Assembly (NCBI GenBank): GCA_016935665.1
Contig: JAFGQN010000113.1
Location: forward strand, 1-54,855
DNA length: 54,855 nt
Source of the DNA: Deltaproteobacteria bacterium
Lineage (GTDB): Bacteria; Myxococcota_A; Polyangia; JAAYKL01
Reading direction: 5' to 3'
The translations under genes and the position numbers were made by a program. The notes below the pieces were generated by a model. It did not search any database. It had not been told where the DNA came from and saw nothing but the letters and a program-made list of their open reading frames with translations. Position 1 is the first letter of the stretch; the number at the start of each line of letters is the position of its first letter. This document shows positions 27,547 to 36,144 of the stretch, in pieces.

Positions 27547-29511
27547 TCAGTGGACAGGCCAATCGAAAATGCGCTGTTCGTCCGGTGTTTTCAAAACAAC
27601 GTTTTTCAGCTGTATCTCCCCTTCGGACTCCGACGGGAAAACGCGAAGCACTCGGGCTCGGGAGTCCATCTGAAGTAAAATACGGTACCGATGCCACAGG
27701 TTATCGTGGGTAGGCGCAAACGATATCGAGTGAGCGACTTCCCAGCGTATTTTATCATCATCCAGCCAAACGACTGCACCGTTTCCAGTGCCCGAAGACT
27801 TCAGCTCAAATTCCAGCCAATAATCTCCCTCGGACACATACGGGAAATACCGTGTTTCCAGGTATCCCCCACCTGCGAAGAACTGAACCACCGGCTCACC
27901 GTCGTCATACGACAATGTGGCGTCCGGAGAAATATGCCACAAACCAAAACCGTCTCCCCGATACCGTTTATTCCATTGGGGCAGCAAATATCCGGCTTCG
28001 ATTTCGCGCAGGGCCATGCTGTCACGCATTTTATCTGCAATATCCGCGTGCTCGGCGACCAGATTGACCTGCTCTCCAATATCATCATATGACAAATTGT
28101 ACAGTTCGTACCGATGCGTCCGCAATGGTCCGTCGTAATAAAACTTGTACATTCGCCAGGGGCCATCCCGCATGGCGAGATTTGCTCTGCTCCCCGTGGT
28201 TGCGAGATTCGCAGGAAAAAGTGAATACATGGGCGGCCTTTCGAACGATTGACCGTTAAGTGCCGGTACGTATGAAACGCCATCGGTGACATGTCGTGCC
28301 GGCATGGGAATCCCCAATAGCTCAAGGATCGAAACATAGTGATCCACAGATGATACCATCACATCTGACACCGTTCCTGGTGCAGTGACTCCTGGCGCGC
28401 GCACCATCATGGGCACCCGCACTCCGCCTTCATAGTTCACTCCTTTGCCCCCGCGCAGCGGATAATTGTTGGTCGCTGGTGCACCGTCGAAAATGTGGTA
28501 TGAATTTCCTCCGTTGTCCGAGGTAAATATCACAATCGTATTTTCATCCAATCCGAGTTCGGAGAGATGTGCGAGAAATCGCCCGATGTTGGCATCCATT
28601 GTTTCAATCATGGCAGCCATGGTTGGATTTCGCTGTATCTGGTCGGGAGTCTGCCTGCGCCTCGCTTGGTCAACCAAAGGCCACTTTGCCTGAAACGGTC
28701 CATGGACATCATAGTACCACAGACACAACAGAAATGGAGAATTGCGTTGCCGAGAAACAAAATCGATGGCCGCATCCGTCAATGCTTCGGCAATATGTGT
28801 CCCCGCCGGTGCACCAGGCAATGTATCGCCATCCCACGGTGCAAAGTAGTTTCCCGGCGGTGGCGGCCCCGCATAATCCCGCCCCCCCACAACAACGTCA
28901 AACCCCTGATTTTCGGGAATATGAGGCGCTTTTCCCAAATGCCATTTTCCCATGAACGCCGTCGTATATCCATTTTCTTTCAATACTTCCGCGAACGTTT
29001 CGTATTCATTCGGCAATCGCGTAAGCGACTCCGGGACGGCCGTTTTTTGCCATGGCTGAGTGGAAGTGCGTAGTTTGGGGTCCAGAATAATCTTGTCATC
29101 CGATTTCTCAACAATGGGCAGCGTCAGGCGCAGACGCCCGGGTTCCTGACCAATCAGAATGCTGGCCCGTGTGGGAGAACATAATGGACTGGCCGAGTAG
29201 GAATGCGTGAATCGCATTGCCGATTGGGCAAACTGGTCCAGCTGCGGCGTTTGGTAATAATCTGAACCATAGACGCCCAAATCGCGCCATCCCACGTCAT
29301 CGGCGAGAATAAAAACGACATTGGGAGGGCCCTCTCCACGCGTCACCTGAGTATGGTCATCAATCGGAAACGGCAGTACTTTTTCGCCACAACCGACACC
29401 AATCAAAAACAACAGGAGGAGCGGCAGATAATGAATGAGAGCCAATGTTAATCTGGATATCTCACATGCCATCCTGTTGAAAAAAAAATGCTTTAAGCCA
29501 TGCTCACTCAT
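27547..29511 (-). CDS. Sulfatase lipoprotein (arylsulfatase-type, formylglycine class)
   Basis: A 654-residue type I sulfatase. The lipoprotein signal ends LLLLFLIGVGC (Cys41 from the first ATG; a start at Met14 is equally possible). Catalytic features are VVFILADDVGW (metal-binding Asp pair), the formylglycine motif CSPTRAS with Cys111, FMGKWHLGK, and TSDNGGNSY, which supplies further metal ligands. Such enzymes remove sulfate esters from polysaccharides and need a formylglycine-generating enzyme, which is not in this window. The C-terminal ~120 residues after LLPQWNKRYR form a beta-rich extra domain (GDYWLEFELKSSGTGNGAVV) that could be carbohydrate-binding. It lies near a GH62-like gene, suggesting use of sulfated or decorated plant or algal glycans. 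Confidence 0.92.
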   Translation of the reverse strand: MSEHGLKHFFFNRMACEISRLTLALIHYLPLLLLFLIGVGCGEKVLPFPIDDHTQVTRGEGPPNVVFILADDVGWRDLGVYGSDYYQTPQLDQFAQSAMRFTHSYSASPLCSPTRASILIGQEPGRLRLTLPIVEKSDDKIILDPKLRTSTQPWQKTAVPESLTRLPNEYETFAEVLKENGYTTAFMGKWHLGKAPHIPENQGFDVVVGGRDYAGPPPPGNYFAPWDGDTLPGAPAGTHIAEALTDAAIDFVSRQRNSPFLLCLWYYDVHGPFQAKWPLVDQARRRQTPDQIQRNPTMAAMIETMDANIGRFLAHLSELGLDENTIVIFTSDNGGNSYHIFDGAPATNNYPLRGGKGVNYEGGVRVPMMVRAPGVTAPGTVSDVMVSSVDHYVSILELLGIPMPARHVTDGVSYVPALNGQSFERPPMYSLFPANLATTGSRANLAMRDGPWRMYKFYYDGPLRTHRYELYNLSYDDIGEQVNLVAEHADIADKMRDSMALREIEAGYLLPQWNKRYRGDGFGLWHISPDATLSYDDGEPVVQFFAGGGYLETRYFPYVSEGDYWLEFELKSSGTGNGAVVWLDDDKIRWEVAHSISFAPTHDNLWHRYRILLQMDSRARVLRVFPSESEGEIQLKNVVLKTPDEQRIFDWPVH

Positions 29512-29680
29512 ATGGCATCCACCGCCTTTTTTTAAAAGTACTTAAATCTCGCGTTCACCATTTCGCTTGAGAGACACGCTACATCATTATTGCGGATGAA
29601 GGCAATTCAATTGGCAATTGTAGTTGCACATGTTAAGGGTTCCGCAGTAGGAATCATCAATTTTGCCACAGGAGATGGCC

Positions 29681-30388
29681 ATGCGAATACCCAACGCATT
29701 ATTTCTTATTTTCCTGACGTTCTCACTCCCTGCGGCGGCGACCGCGGTTGGAGAGGGACGTGGCAATCCGCATGAGCAATCCGCACAACCACATATATTG
29801 CCCCAAAACGGTTTCAGTGCGTTTGGAGGCATCGGTACTGCCAACCTGATCACATCAGGCGATACCGGCAACGGTGTTGAAAAACCGCGGCCCCGCCTGG
29901 CAGGAATTGGACAGTTTCGCTACACACGTTTTGCCACGTCGCAACTTGGATTCAGCATCGGAGCCGGGATAACGGGCAAAGGGGCGAAACTGGAACAGAA
30001 AACAGACTACAACGCCGACTATAGTGTAAAACTGCAATCTCTGTTTCTGGAAATCCCGGCAGGTATTGTATTTTCCAAAGATCAGCTTCGTATCGGATTG
30101 GACGTGGTGACCAGTTTCCATCTACGAACGCAAACCGTTACCGAATATCGGGCAGAGAAAAAGACAGAAAAAGTCACAAAAGCATATTGGGACAATCACC
30201 GTCGTGTTTCGGTGGCGCCCGCTTTGTTCGCAGGATGGTATATGAGCGTATTCGATCGGTCGTCAGTGTTTGGTGCGTTTGTTTTTCAAATCGATATCTT
30301 TAACAACTTTAAACAGCAAACAACAAACAACTATTCTGAACGGTTCATGAATCTGATGTTCGTATGCGGTGTGGAAATCGGGCGGTGA
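29681..30388 (+). CDS. Small exported beta-rich envelope protein
   Basis: ATG 29681 is chosen because AGGAG lies five bases upstream and the product begins with signal peptide MRIPNALFLIFLTFSLPAAA. The product has 235 residues. After a Gly/Gln/His-rich segment the chain consists of alternating Gly/aromatic strands (FSAFGGIGTANLITSGD, QLGFSIGAGITGKGAKLEQ, KLQSLFLEIPAGIVF, LRIGLDVVTSFHLRTQTV) ending in VCGVEIGR. This suggests an eight-stranded outer-membrane barrel of the OmpA/PorT sort. No family name can be assigned. It is divergent from the sulfatase gene. Confidence 0.75.
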   Translation: MRIPNALFLIFLTFSLPAAATAVGEGRGNPHEQSAQPHILPQNGFSAFGGIGTANLITSGDTGNGVEKPRPRLAGIGQFRYTRFATSQLGFSIGAGITGKGAKLEQKTDYNADYSVKLQSLFLEIPAGIVFSKDQLRIGLDVVTSFHLRTQTVTEYRAEKKTEKVTKAYWDNHRRVSVAPALFAGWYMSVFDRSSVFGAFVFQIDIFNNFKQQTTNNYSERFMNLMFVCGVEIGR

Positions 30389-30402
30389 ATTATTTTTCAA
30401 AG

Positions 30403-30493
30403 TCCTTAAGGCCGAATAAACGTCATTTCCCCTTTACCTGCCTTCCAGCATAATTGTCGACTTTTCGTTCACCTTTGAGTTCATGTCCCCAAC
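30403..30493 (+). repeat. Dispersed intergenic repeat, copy 2
   Basis: It aligns with 15888-15977 over its whole length with one single-base gap. Shared blocks are TCCTTA, ATAAA, TACC, CAGCATAATT, TTCAC and AGTTCATG. It starts 15 bases after the stop of the preceding gene, a downstream placement like copy 1. Confidence 0.5.
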
Positions 30494-30590
30494 CCTTTCA
30501 AGGTGTTGAAAAGAGAGTATTTAATATGGAGAATACTTACGGTATTGTCCAACTTGTTACCACCATAGATTTTTTGGCACAGAGTAGCGA

Positions 30591-30628
30591 AACAATGTAG
30601 GGGCGGGAACGTGGAGGGGCGGAGGCGG
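30591..30628 (+). repeat. Single ACAATGTAGGGG-type repeat unit
   Basis: The unit begins AACAATGTAGGGGCGGG and continues with another AGGGGCGG block. The first 17 bases match the minus-strand unit starting at 21297 except for one base. Confidence 0.45.
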
Positions 30629-30838
30629 AATCAAAAAGTGTTCCCTGAGAACGAATCCGAAATAGTCCCAACTGACCGAGTCCCTCCGCGTCGTTTGAAA
30701 ACAGCTCTCAACCAGCTGAAAGCCACTTGTTTGTCCTAAACCTTTAACGCGCTCCACGGCTATGGTTCAAACGATTTTGTTTACTCTCGGCAAATCAATA
30801 TGTATACTGGTATCATTCATTAAATCTGGAGTAATGAA

Positions 30839-32149
30839 ATGAGAAAAACATTTTTTTTATGTGCGTTGAGCTGGTGTGTTTTATCCTGTGTCACAGACGA
30901 ATCGAGTGATCCTATGGATTCTTCCGCACTGGAAAGCGATAGTGTTACCAATTCAAATCCAGGTTCGGATATAAAAACAGATACCAGTGCAAATACCTTG
31001 GAGGGGACGGGATCAAACACAGCCCCGAATATTCAAATGGACTCGATTGTGGAAACAGCCTGGGACAGCGATTCGGATTCAAATACAGGCACAGATACCC
31101 ATGCAAATACAGCTACGGATGCAGACACCCAAAATAATGCCGATTCCGATACCAATATAAATACGGATACCAATACAGATACTCTCAGCAACACCGACTC
31201 CGATTCAGATTCAGATTCACATACAGCCGAAGATACAGCCACTGACAGCAATCCTGTCTGTGTATTGCCCGACGCCTTTCATTGGATGGATGAAGGGAAG
31301 CCTCTGGCTGAACCCCAAAACCGGTGGGTGTCTCTGTCTGATTTCTCGGCCTGCGCTTATGATGACCGGATGATGATGTATTCAACCTATCACGACAGTT
31401 CAGAGATTGGCATTCAGATGACGGTATTTTATGATTGGGATTCAATGGATTCAGCGGCACAGATTCCATTGCCATTTTACGGCGCAGCACCGAGCCTGAT
31501 GTATTTCGCTCCAAAACACATCTGGGTGCTCGCATATCATTATTGCTTAACCACGGAATCATTCTGCTACAGGACCTCTGCAGACCCCACCAATCCCAAT
31601 GGATGGTCCGATGAACAGGCGTTATTGACAGAAGACATCACCCATTCCGAATATGGTGCAGTGGACCCGGATATCATTTGTGATAATACGACCTGCTACC
31701 TGTTTTATACTGCCAATAACGATCATGTGTATCGCGCGTCCATGCCCATCGGCAGTTTTCCTGGCCTTTTCAGCGGTTCACAGGACATCCTGCACCATCA
31801 TGCATATTACGAAGCCGTGCAGGTCTATACAGTGCAGGGATTGGGCAAATACCTCATGCTGGTTGGCAATGATTCCAATCCGCGTTCCTATAATTATCTG
31901 ATGGCGGATGATTTGGGGGGGACATGGAATTTCATGGGGGACTTTGCCTCAGAACGGAATGCCATATTCCCCATCAAATGGACCTCCGAAATCGGCCATG
32001 GTGACATATTCCGCCAGAATCCCGATCAAACCCACACTATCGACGCCTGCAGCAAACTGCAATTTCTGTATAGCGGACGTGTTCCGCCATCTCCCTCGGC
32101 TTCATACCACCTTGCGTATCGCCCCGGCCTGCTAACCCAACACCCCTAA
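30839..32149 (+). CDS. GH62-like alpha-L-arabinofuranosidase lipoprotein
   Basis: The 436-residue product has a short lipoprotein signal (LCALSWCVLSC, Cys17) and a ~120-residue Ser/Asp/Thr/Asn linker. From FHWMDEGKPL (residue ~148) to LAYRPGLLT it follows glycoside hydrolase family 62. The path includes WVSLSDFS, APSLMYFAPKHIWVLAY, SADPTNPNGWS, AVDPDIICDNTTCYLFYTAN, YYEAVQVYTVQGLGKYL, GHGDIFR and QTHTIDACSKLQFLYSG. Candidate catalytic residues are Asp168 (base), Asp276 or Asp278 (pKa modulator) and Glu325 (acid), at the positions expected for GH62, so activity is plausible. The family removes arabinose side chains from arabinoxylan. Family assignment is from motif recall. Confidence 0.85.
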   Translation: MRKTFFLCALSWCVLSCVTDESSDPMDSSALESDSVTNSNPGSDIKTDTSANTLEGTGSNTAPNIQMDSIVETAWDSDSDSNTGTDTHANTATDADTQNNADSDTNINTDTNTDTLSNTDSDSDSDSHTAEDTATDSNPVCVLPDAFHWMDEGKPLAEPQNRWVSLSDFSACAYDDRMMMYSTYHDSSEIGIQMTVFYDWDSMDSAAQIPLPFYGAAPSLMYFAPKHIWVLAYHYCLTTESFCYRTSADPTNPNGWSDEQALLTEDITHSEYGAVDPDIICDNTTCYLFYTANNDHVYRASMPIGSFPGLFSGSQDILHHHAYYEAVQVYTVQGLGKYLMLVGNDSNPRSYNYLMADDLGGTWNFMGDFASERNAIFPIKWTSEIGHGDIFRQNPDQTHTIDACSKLQFLYSGRVPPSPSASYHLAYRPGLLTQHP

Positions 32150-32216
32150 CGGATTCCTGCGTCCCAAAAGCGGCGCAATACATGCTCATCCAAAACGGAT
32201 GATAAACACCTGCTCA

Positions 32217-33146
32217 TCATTTTCTTCCTTTCGCGCGCAATCGGATGGCTGGAACCTTTGACCAGTAACCATTCTCAGTGTTCCATGACAATCGCGCACG
32301 CGCTGCCCCTGTATGCTCGATATAATCCACACGGATTTTATAGATGCCAGGGCCAAAAATGCGTTCTGACTTTTTTTCCCTGAAACTGTGCGGGCCTTTA
32401 TTGGCAATGATCCGTTTGCCGTCGATAAAAAGCCAGATGCTGTCATCCGCCGCCACGGCAAACCGCTTTTTCTCCCCTTCTGCGATGCGCACATATCCTT
32501 CCCAGCGCACCGAAAAGTGATCGCGGCCAATGCCCTTCATGGGACGCCCATTTTTCCAGTCGAAATCAATGGTTTTGTCTATCTGTATTCGGTGTTTGCG
32601 TTTAAACGCACTGTCTTTGTAATAAAGGGCCGTCAATCCGTTATCGTCACCGGGCACTTCTTTGGCCACCAGAGCAGCTGAAGCAATGAGAACCACAGCA
32701 ACAAATGTGCTCACCACCAGTCGATAACCGCGAAACCAGTGCACTGGAAACCGAGTCGTCTTTTTTGCGGCGCACGCCAACTGCCAGAGGGCATCAACGC
32801 TCCTTGACATTGCGCGAATATGGCGACGCAACAACCCCGATTTAACCTCGGCACACCCCGTACTCAAATAGTGGTGGTACGCTGTCACCAATGCATCAAA
32901 CGATTTTGCGGAAATTGAACTTCGACTGGCAAGGAACTCCACGTCCAGAGTTGCCTGTCGGTTCCCATTTTCCGCGGCAAAAAAAACAAATGCATTCTGC
33001 ACGGCCATCCATCCGTTGTGAACAAACGGCAATACCAAAAAGCGCGCGCCTCGGCTGCCAAACGCTTTTTGGGCCTGCGCAAGCTCTCTTTGCGCTTTTT
33101 GCACCTCATTGAGAAACAAAGTACCGCCAGCAGTTACCATCCCCAT
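32217..33146 (-). CDS. Single-pass membrane protein with extracytoplasmic PA14-like domain (third gene of operon)
   Basis: The ATG at 33146 follows GAGGT and overlaps the upstream gene's end by 13 bases. The product has 309 residues. N-terminal ~145 residues are helical and presumably cytoplasmic. One membrane helix follows (VVSTFVAVVLIASAALVA, about 145-162), then a ~145-residue PA14-like beta domain: GLTALYYKDSAF, FDWKNGRPM, FSVRWEGYVRIAEGEKKRFA, DDSIWLFIDGKRII, GIYKIRVDYIEHTGAARARL. PA14 domains commonly bind glycans. The first gene of the operon has the same architecture, so the two are paralogues flanking a GT-C-like membrane enzyme. Confidence 0.82.
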   Translation of the reverse strand: MGMVTAGGTLFLNEVQKAQRELAQAQKAFGSRGARFLVLPFVHNGWMAVQNAFVFFAAENGNRQATLDVEFLASRSSISAKSFDALVTAYHHYLSTGCAEVKSGLLRRHIRAMSRSVDALWQLACAAKKTTRFPVHWFRGYRLVVSTFVAVVLIASAALVAKEVPGDDNGLTALYYKDSAFKRKHRIQIDKTIDFDWKNGRPMKGIGRDHFSVRWEGYVRIAEGEKKRFAVAADDSIWLFIDGKRIIANKGPHSFREKKSERIFGPGIYKIRVDYIEHTGAARARLSWNTENGYWSKVPAIRLRAKGRK

Positions 33147-34768
33147 GGTGACCTCGCTTTTTCAAACGCCTGACGGGTTTCCTCCGTAATAGGGTGCTTT
33201 TCAAGGAATTTGCGTGCCTCTTTGCGACGGCCGGCCCCAAGGTTGTCCCAAATCAATGCACGTTCATAAAACAGCGCCGCCTTCTGGTCCTCCCCCATCG
33301 CCTTCAACGCCCGGGGTAAACGAATGCCCTTGTTGCGGTGGTCATTTTTCCCACAGGTCTCAATCTCCTGTTCAATCCAGTACGCTTTAACTGCAGCCAT
33401 GGGATGAGCTTCGAATTGGGCTCTACCCAGTTTGTATGCGCACATTTTACAATTTGGAAAATGCGACAGACTGTACTCCCAATACTTGGCCGTCGTGTCG
33501 TATGCGGCGCACTGCCGAAAACACACCACTGCATGCCAGCCGATATACAATCCCAGCACCGCAACGGCCAGTGGCCTGCCCCACCTGTGAAAATGCACGT
33601 GAACCAGGCGCACAACAGAAACGACGGCCAAACTGAAGAACACCGTGGGAATCCACAAATAGCGAAATCCAAATGCCACAGCCCACTTAACGAATCCGAG
33701 TACTGGCCCCAGCGCCAGCCCAATACACAAAAAGGCCAGCAACGGAAGAGGCTCGCGATACTTTTTCCAAATCAGAATTGAGGCCAAAAACAGCAGCAGC
33801 AAAAAGGCCAGACTGGTTATCGGCATAAAATTGGTTATCATCACTTCGGATTGAGGCGGGATACCGAAATAGTATTCAACCTGAGGCATCGTTGCCCCAA
33901 CCGAAATCACAGTGGGTCCTGGAACAAATAAAGAATAAAAGTACTGACCGAGTTCACCGATGGCCATGGGAAGCTGATTCACAATTTGATCGGCAAAAGA
34001 CTCTTTCTTCAAGGCGCCATCGGCGAAGTTGGTGACTTTACCAGGTATCATCACCAGCCGTGCAATCACCGCCGCGGGCACGACTTTATCCAGCAATATG
34101 GATATACTGAACCGCCGACGTCGATAGAAATCGAAAAACAGCAGCATTGGCACTGCCACAACAAACGACGTTTTGTTAATGACCGCGGCGGCACAGCAAA
34201 GAATCGATACCCCATACCATAGGGCTTTTTGCTTCAGTGGCACGCTGCTCAAATACTTGTCCCACGTGATAAACGCGAGCAGCAAAAAGGGCATCCCGCC
34301 AAAGTGACATCGTGCACTTATCCACGCAACAATATCGGCGTTGATACAATGCACCGCAAACAGCGCTGTACTCCACAGTTGCCATTTGGAGGTGGCCAGA
34401 AAAAGTCTGGAAAAACGAAAAAAAATGACAATGGTCAGCATCAGCCAAAGCAGATTGAACACCACAAATCCCAGGTAACTCGCCGGAGTCAGATACCAGT
34501 TCAAAAAGAAGCTGATATACATGGGATTGGAGTTTTTCCGCTCGTAGTTGGTAGTCAACATTTCCTTTAATACGGATGGGTCCTGTTTGGTCACATCCTC
34601 GAACTGGGTAATCTGACCGCCATCGTCGTAGTTTGTAAAATAGCCCCACAGCAACGGCGCATGAACAATCAGTGCGAACAGGCATATCACGGTCACCCAT
34701 ACCACCGGGGGCACTGCCTGACACAGCTTTTCTGCGCGGGTGAAATACCTGCTAATGATGCGCCACAT
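33134..34768 (-). CDS. Polytopic GT-C / TMTC-like membrane glycosyltransferase candidate with helical C-terminus
   Basis: The ATG at 34768 has GGGA upstream and overlaps the preceding gene by 17 bases. The 544-residue product has about ten hydrophobic helices, starting with VVWVTVICLFALIVHAPLLW. Immediately after the first helix comes FTNYDDGGQITQF. An acidic Asp-Asp motif in the first external loop is typical of GT-C glycosyltransferases, including TMTC-type O-mannosyltransferases, which use lipid-phosphate sugars. The C-terminal ~120 residues (YWEYSLSHFPNCKMCAYKLG, ALKAMGEDQKAALFYERALI) resemble TPR helices, again as in TMTC proteins. It lies between two PA14-type membrane proteins. Glycosylation of envelope proteins is the proposed role, as inference; sugar and target are unknown. 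Confidence 0.78.
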   Translation of the reverse strand: MWRIISRYFTRAEKLCQAVPPVVWVTVICLFALIVHAPLLWGYFTNYDDGGQITQFEDVTKQDPSVLKEMLTTNYERKNSNPMYISFFLNWYLTPASYLGFVVFNLLWLMLTIVIFFRFSRLFLATSKWQLWSTALFAVHCINADIVAWISARCHFGGMPFLLLAFITWDKYLSSVPLKQKALWYGVSILCCAAAVINKTSFVVAVPMLLFFDFYRRRRFSISILLDKVVPAAVIARLVMIPGKVTNFADGALKKESFADQIVNQLPMAIGELGQYFYSLFVPGPTVISVGATMPQVEYYFGIPPQSEVMITNFMPITSLAFLLLLFLASILIWKKYREPLPLLAFLCIGLALGPVLGFVKWAVAFGFRYLWIPTVFFSLAVVSVVRLVHVHFHRWGRPLAVAVLGLYIGWHAVVCFRQCAAYDTTAKYWEYSLSHFPNCKMCAYKLGRAQFEAHPMAAVKAYWIEQEIETCGKNDHRNKGIRLPRALKAMGEDQKAALFYERALIWDNLGAGRRKEARKFLEKHPITEETRQAFEKARSPWGW

Positions 34769-35939
34769 TCTTTTTCCCGTTCTGCTTTGATTTGGATATT
34801 ATTTTCGAAAACGAGGGGCATTGATGGATATCATTCCCCCCCGGTGCAATCAGCGCATGATGAGATATGGCATACGGCTTTCCATTTTTCGGCTTCCAAC
34901 GCAGATGAATTTGCGCCGGCACACGATTTTGAGCGCTTTGAATTTCAATCGTGTGAACCCCAGGCGTCAGGGGCGCAGATATTTTTGAAACGAAAGACGT
35001 TTTCCCACTAAGTTTCGACTGCTGCGCCGCAACACCGCTCCCGGGCGCCAAATCGATGATCGTGGCACCATCCACAAGGACCCGCAAGTGGGTTTCGGTG
35101 GTTTCCGCCAGCAGCGACACATTTCCAGCCGGCACTTCAATGCAGCCCAGCCATTTCGACGAAAAATCACGATGTCTGCTGAATTTGACAGGTGGGCGAT
35201 CTATCCAGTCAAACTCGGTGGCATGGTCTGTCCACATGAAGGGATGCCCCTTGAACTCCGGCTTTTCGTAATGCGTGACAGCCAGCCCGTCTTTGGGACC
35301 TGGTCTCGAAAAATATTCACTGGCGCCCCAAATTATTACCGCAGCAAGGAATGCGAGCATTCCCAGTTGTGCCAGCATGGCACAGGCGCGCAGAATTCTT
35401 TCGGACAATTTCGCCCGATGCGTCCAACGCCACTTCCGGACGCGGACGATACCGTCACAGAGCCTGTCGTAGGCATCTTCCATCAGCGCATAGAATTCGC
35501 CGGATGCAAAATCCACTGAATCCAAAAGGTTCAGCCAGTTTAATTTGTCGGCCTGCCATCCATGAATTTGAGATAATGGACTCCCCTGTGCAAAAATGTT
35601 CACAGGCGCGGTGGCTTCCGCCGGTGGGGTGTCGGTTAATGACAACATGGCATGATGCAAATCCCGAAACGCGAATAGCATCAGCTCAACCGCAGTGGCT
35701 GTGACGGGAGCGCCATCTTCAAGATGTTTTTTCAAAACAAACGATTTCTCGACGGCGCATCGCAGATGACGCTGAAAATCACGCCGCTTTGGCCGCGATA
35801 AACCAGCTGCGAGACGCTTAAACAAGGCACGGCGCGCTGTTGTTGCCCCATTTTCCTCTGAACGCATTTTAGAGGTGTAGCCAGGAGATTGAATAGTATC
35901 TGATGGTGCGTTTGGAATCATCTGCATATGGAAATACAA
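34752..35939 (-). CDS. Single-pass membrane protein with extracytoplasmic PA14-like domain (first gene of operon)
   Basis: The frame opens with TTG 35939; in-frame ATGs at 35927, 35921 and 35864 are alternatives and none has a strong ribosome binding site. The product has up to 395 residues. The first ~200 are helical and basic (RRALFKRLAAGLSRPKRRDF, ELMLFAFRDLHHAMLSL). One membrane helix follows (LGMLAFLAAVIIWGASEYF), then a PA14-like domain: GLAVTHYEKPEFKGHPF, FDWIDRPPVKFSRHRDFSS, WLGCIEVPAGNVSLLAE, HLRVLVDGATIIDLAPGS, GVHTIEIQSAQNRVPAQI, HLRWKPKNGKP. It begins the operon with the GT-C-like gene. The PA14 core is recognisably related to the third gene's product. Confidence 0.78.
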   Translation of the reverse strand: MYFHMQMIPNAPSDTIQSPGYTSKMRSEENGATTARRALFKRLAAGLSRPKRRDFQRHLRCAVEKSFVLKKHLEDGAPVTATAVELMLFAFRDLHHAMLSLTDTPPAEATAPVNIFAQGSPLSQIHGWQADKLNWLNLLDSVDFASGEFYALMEDAYDRLCDGIVRVRKWRWTHRAKLSERILRACAMLAQLGMLAFLAAVIIWGASEYFSRPGPKDGLAVTHYEKPEFKGHPFMWTDHATEFDWIDRPPVKFSRHRDFSSKWLGCIEVPAGNVSLLAETTETHLRVLVDGATIIDLAPGSGVAAQQSKLSGKTSFVSKISAPLTPGVHTIEIQSAQNRVPAQIHLRWKPKNGKPYAISHHALIAPGGNDIHQCPSFSKIISKSKQNGKKNVAHH

Positions 35940-36144
35940 TTTGTGTGCCAGAATCAGTATCTACTTGTTTTCTCAACACATCCAGAGAATCATCTGGCAT
36001 AATTCAACCCTGACACTTCATCGTGAGGGTTGCAATAGCGACGTCACAAAATAAAAAGTCTTTTTTCAAGGACCCTTTTTTGGATGCCACTGCAATTGAG
36101 CACATACTGGAATTACAACTGAAATACAACAGGGAGAAGTGCAA

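Larger units (their letters stand above)
30389..30838. other. Spacer carrying two different dispersed repeats
   Basis: This 450-base spacer contains the second copy of the 90-base repeat (30403-30493) and an ACAATGTAGGGG unit (30591-30628). No gene is seen in it. Sequence just upstream of 30839 (TCTGGAGTAATG) holds the ribosome binding site GGAG of the next gene. Confidence 0.5.
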
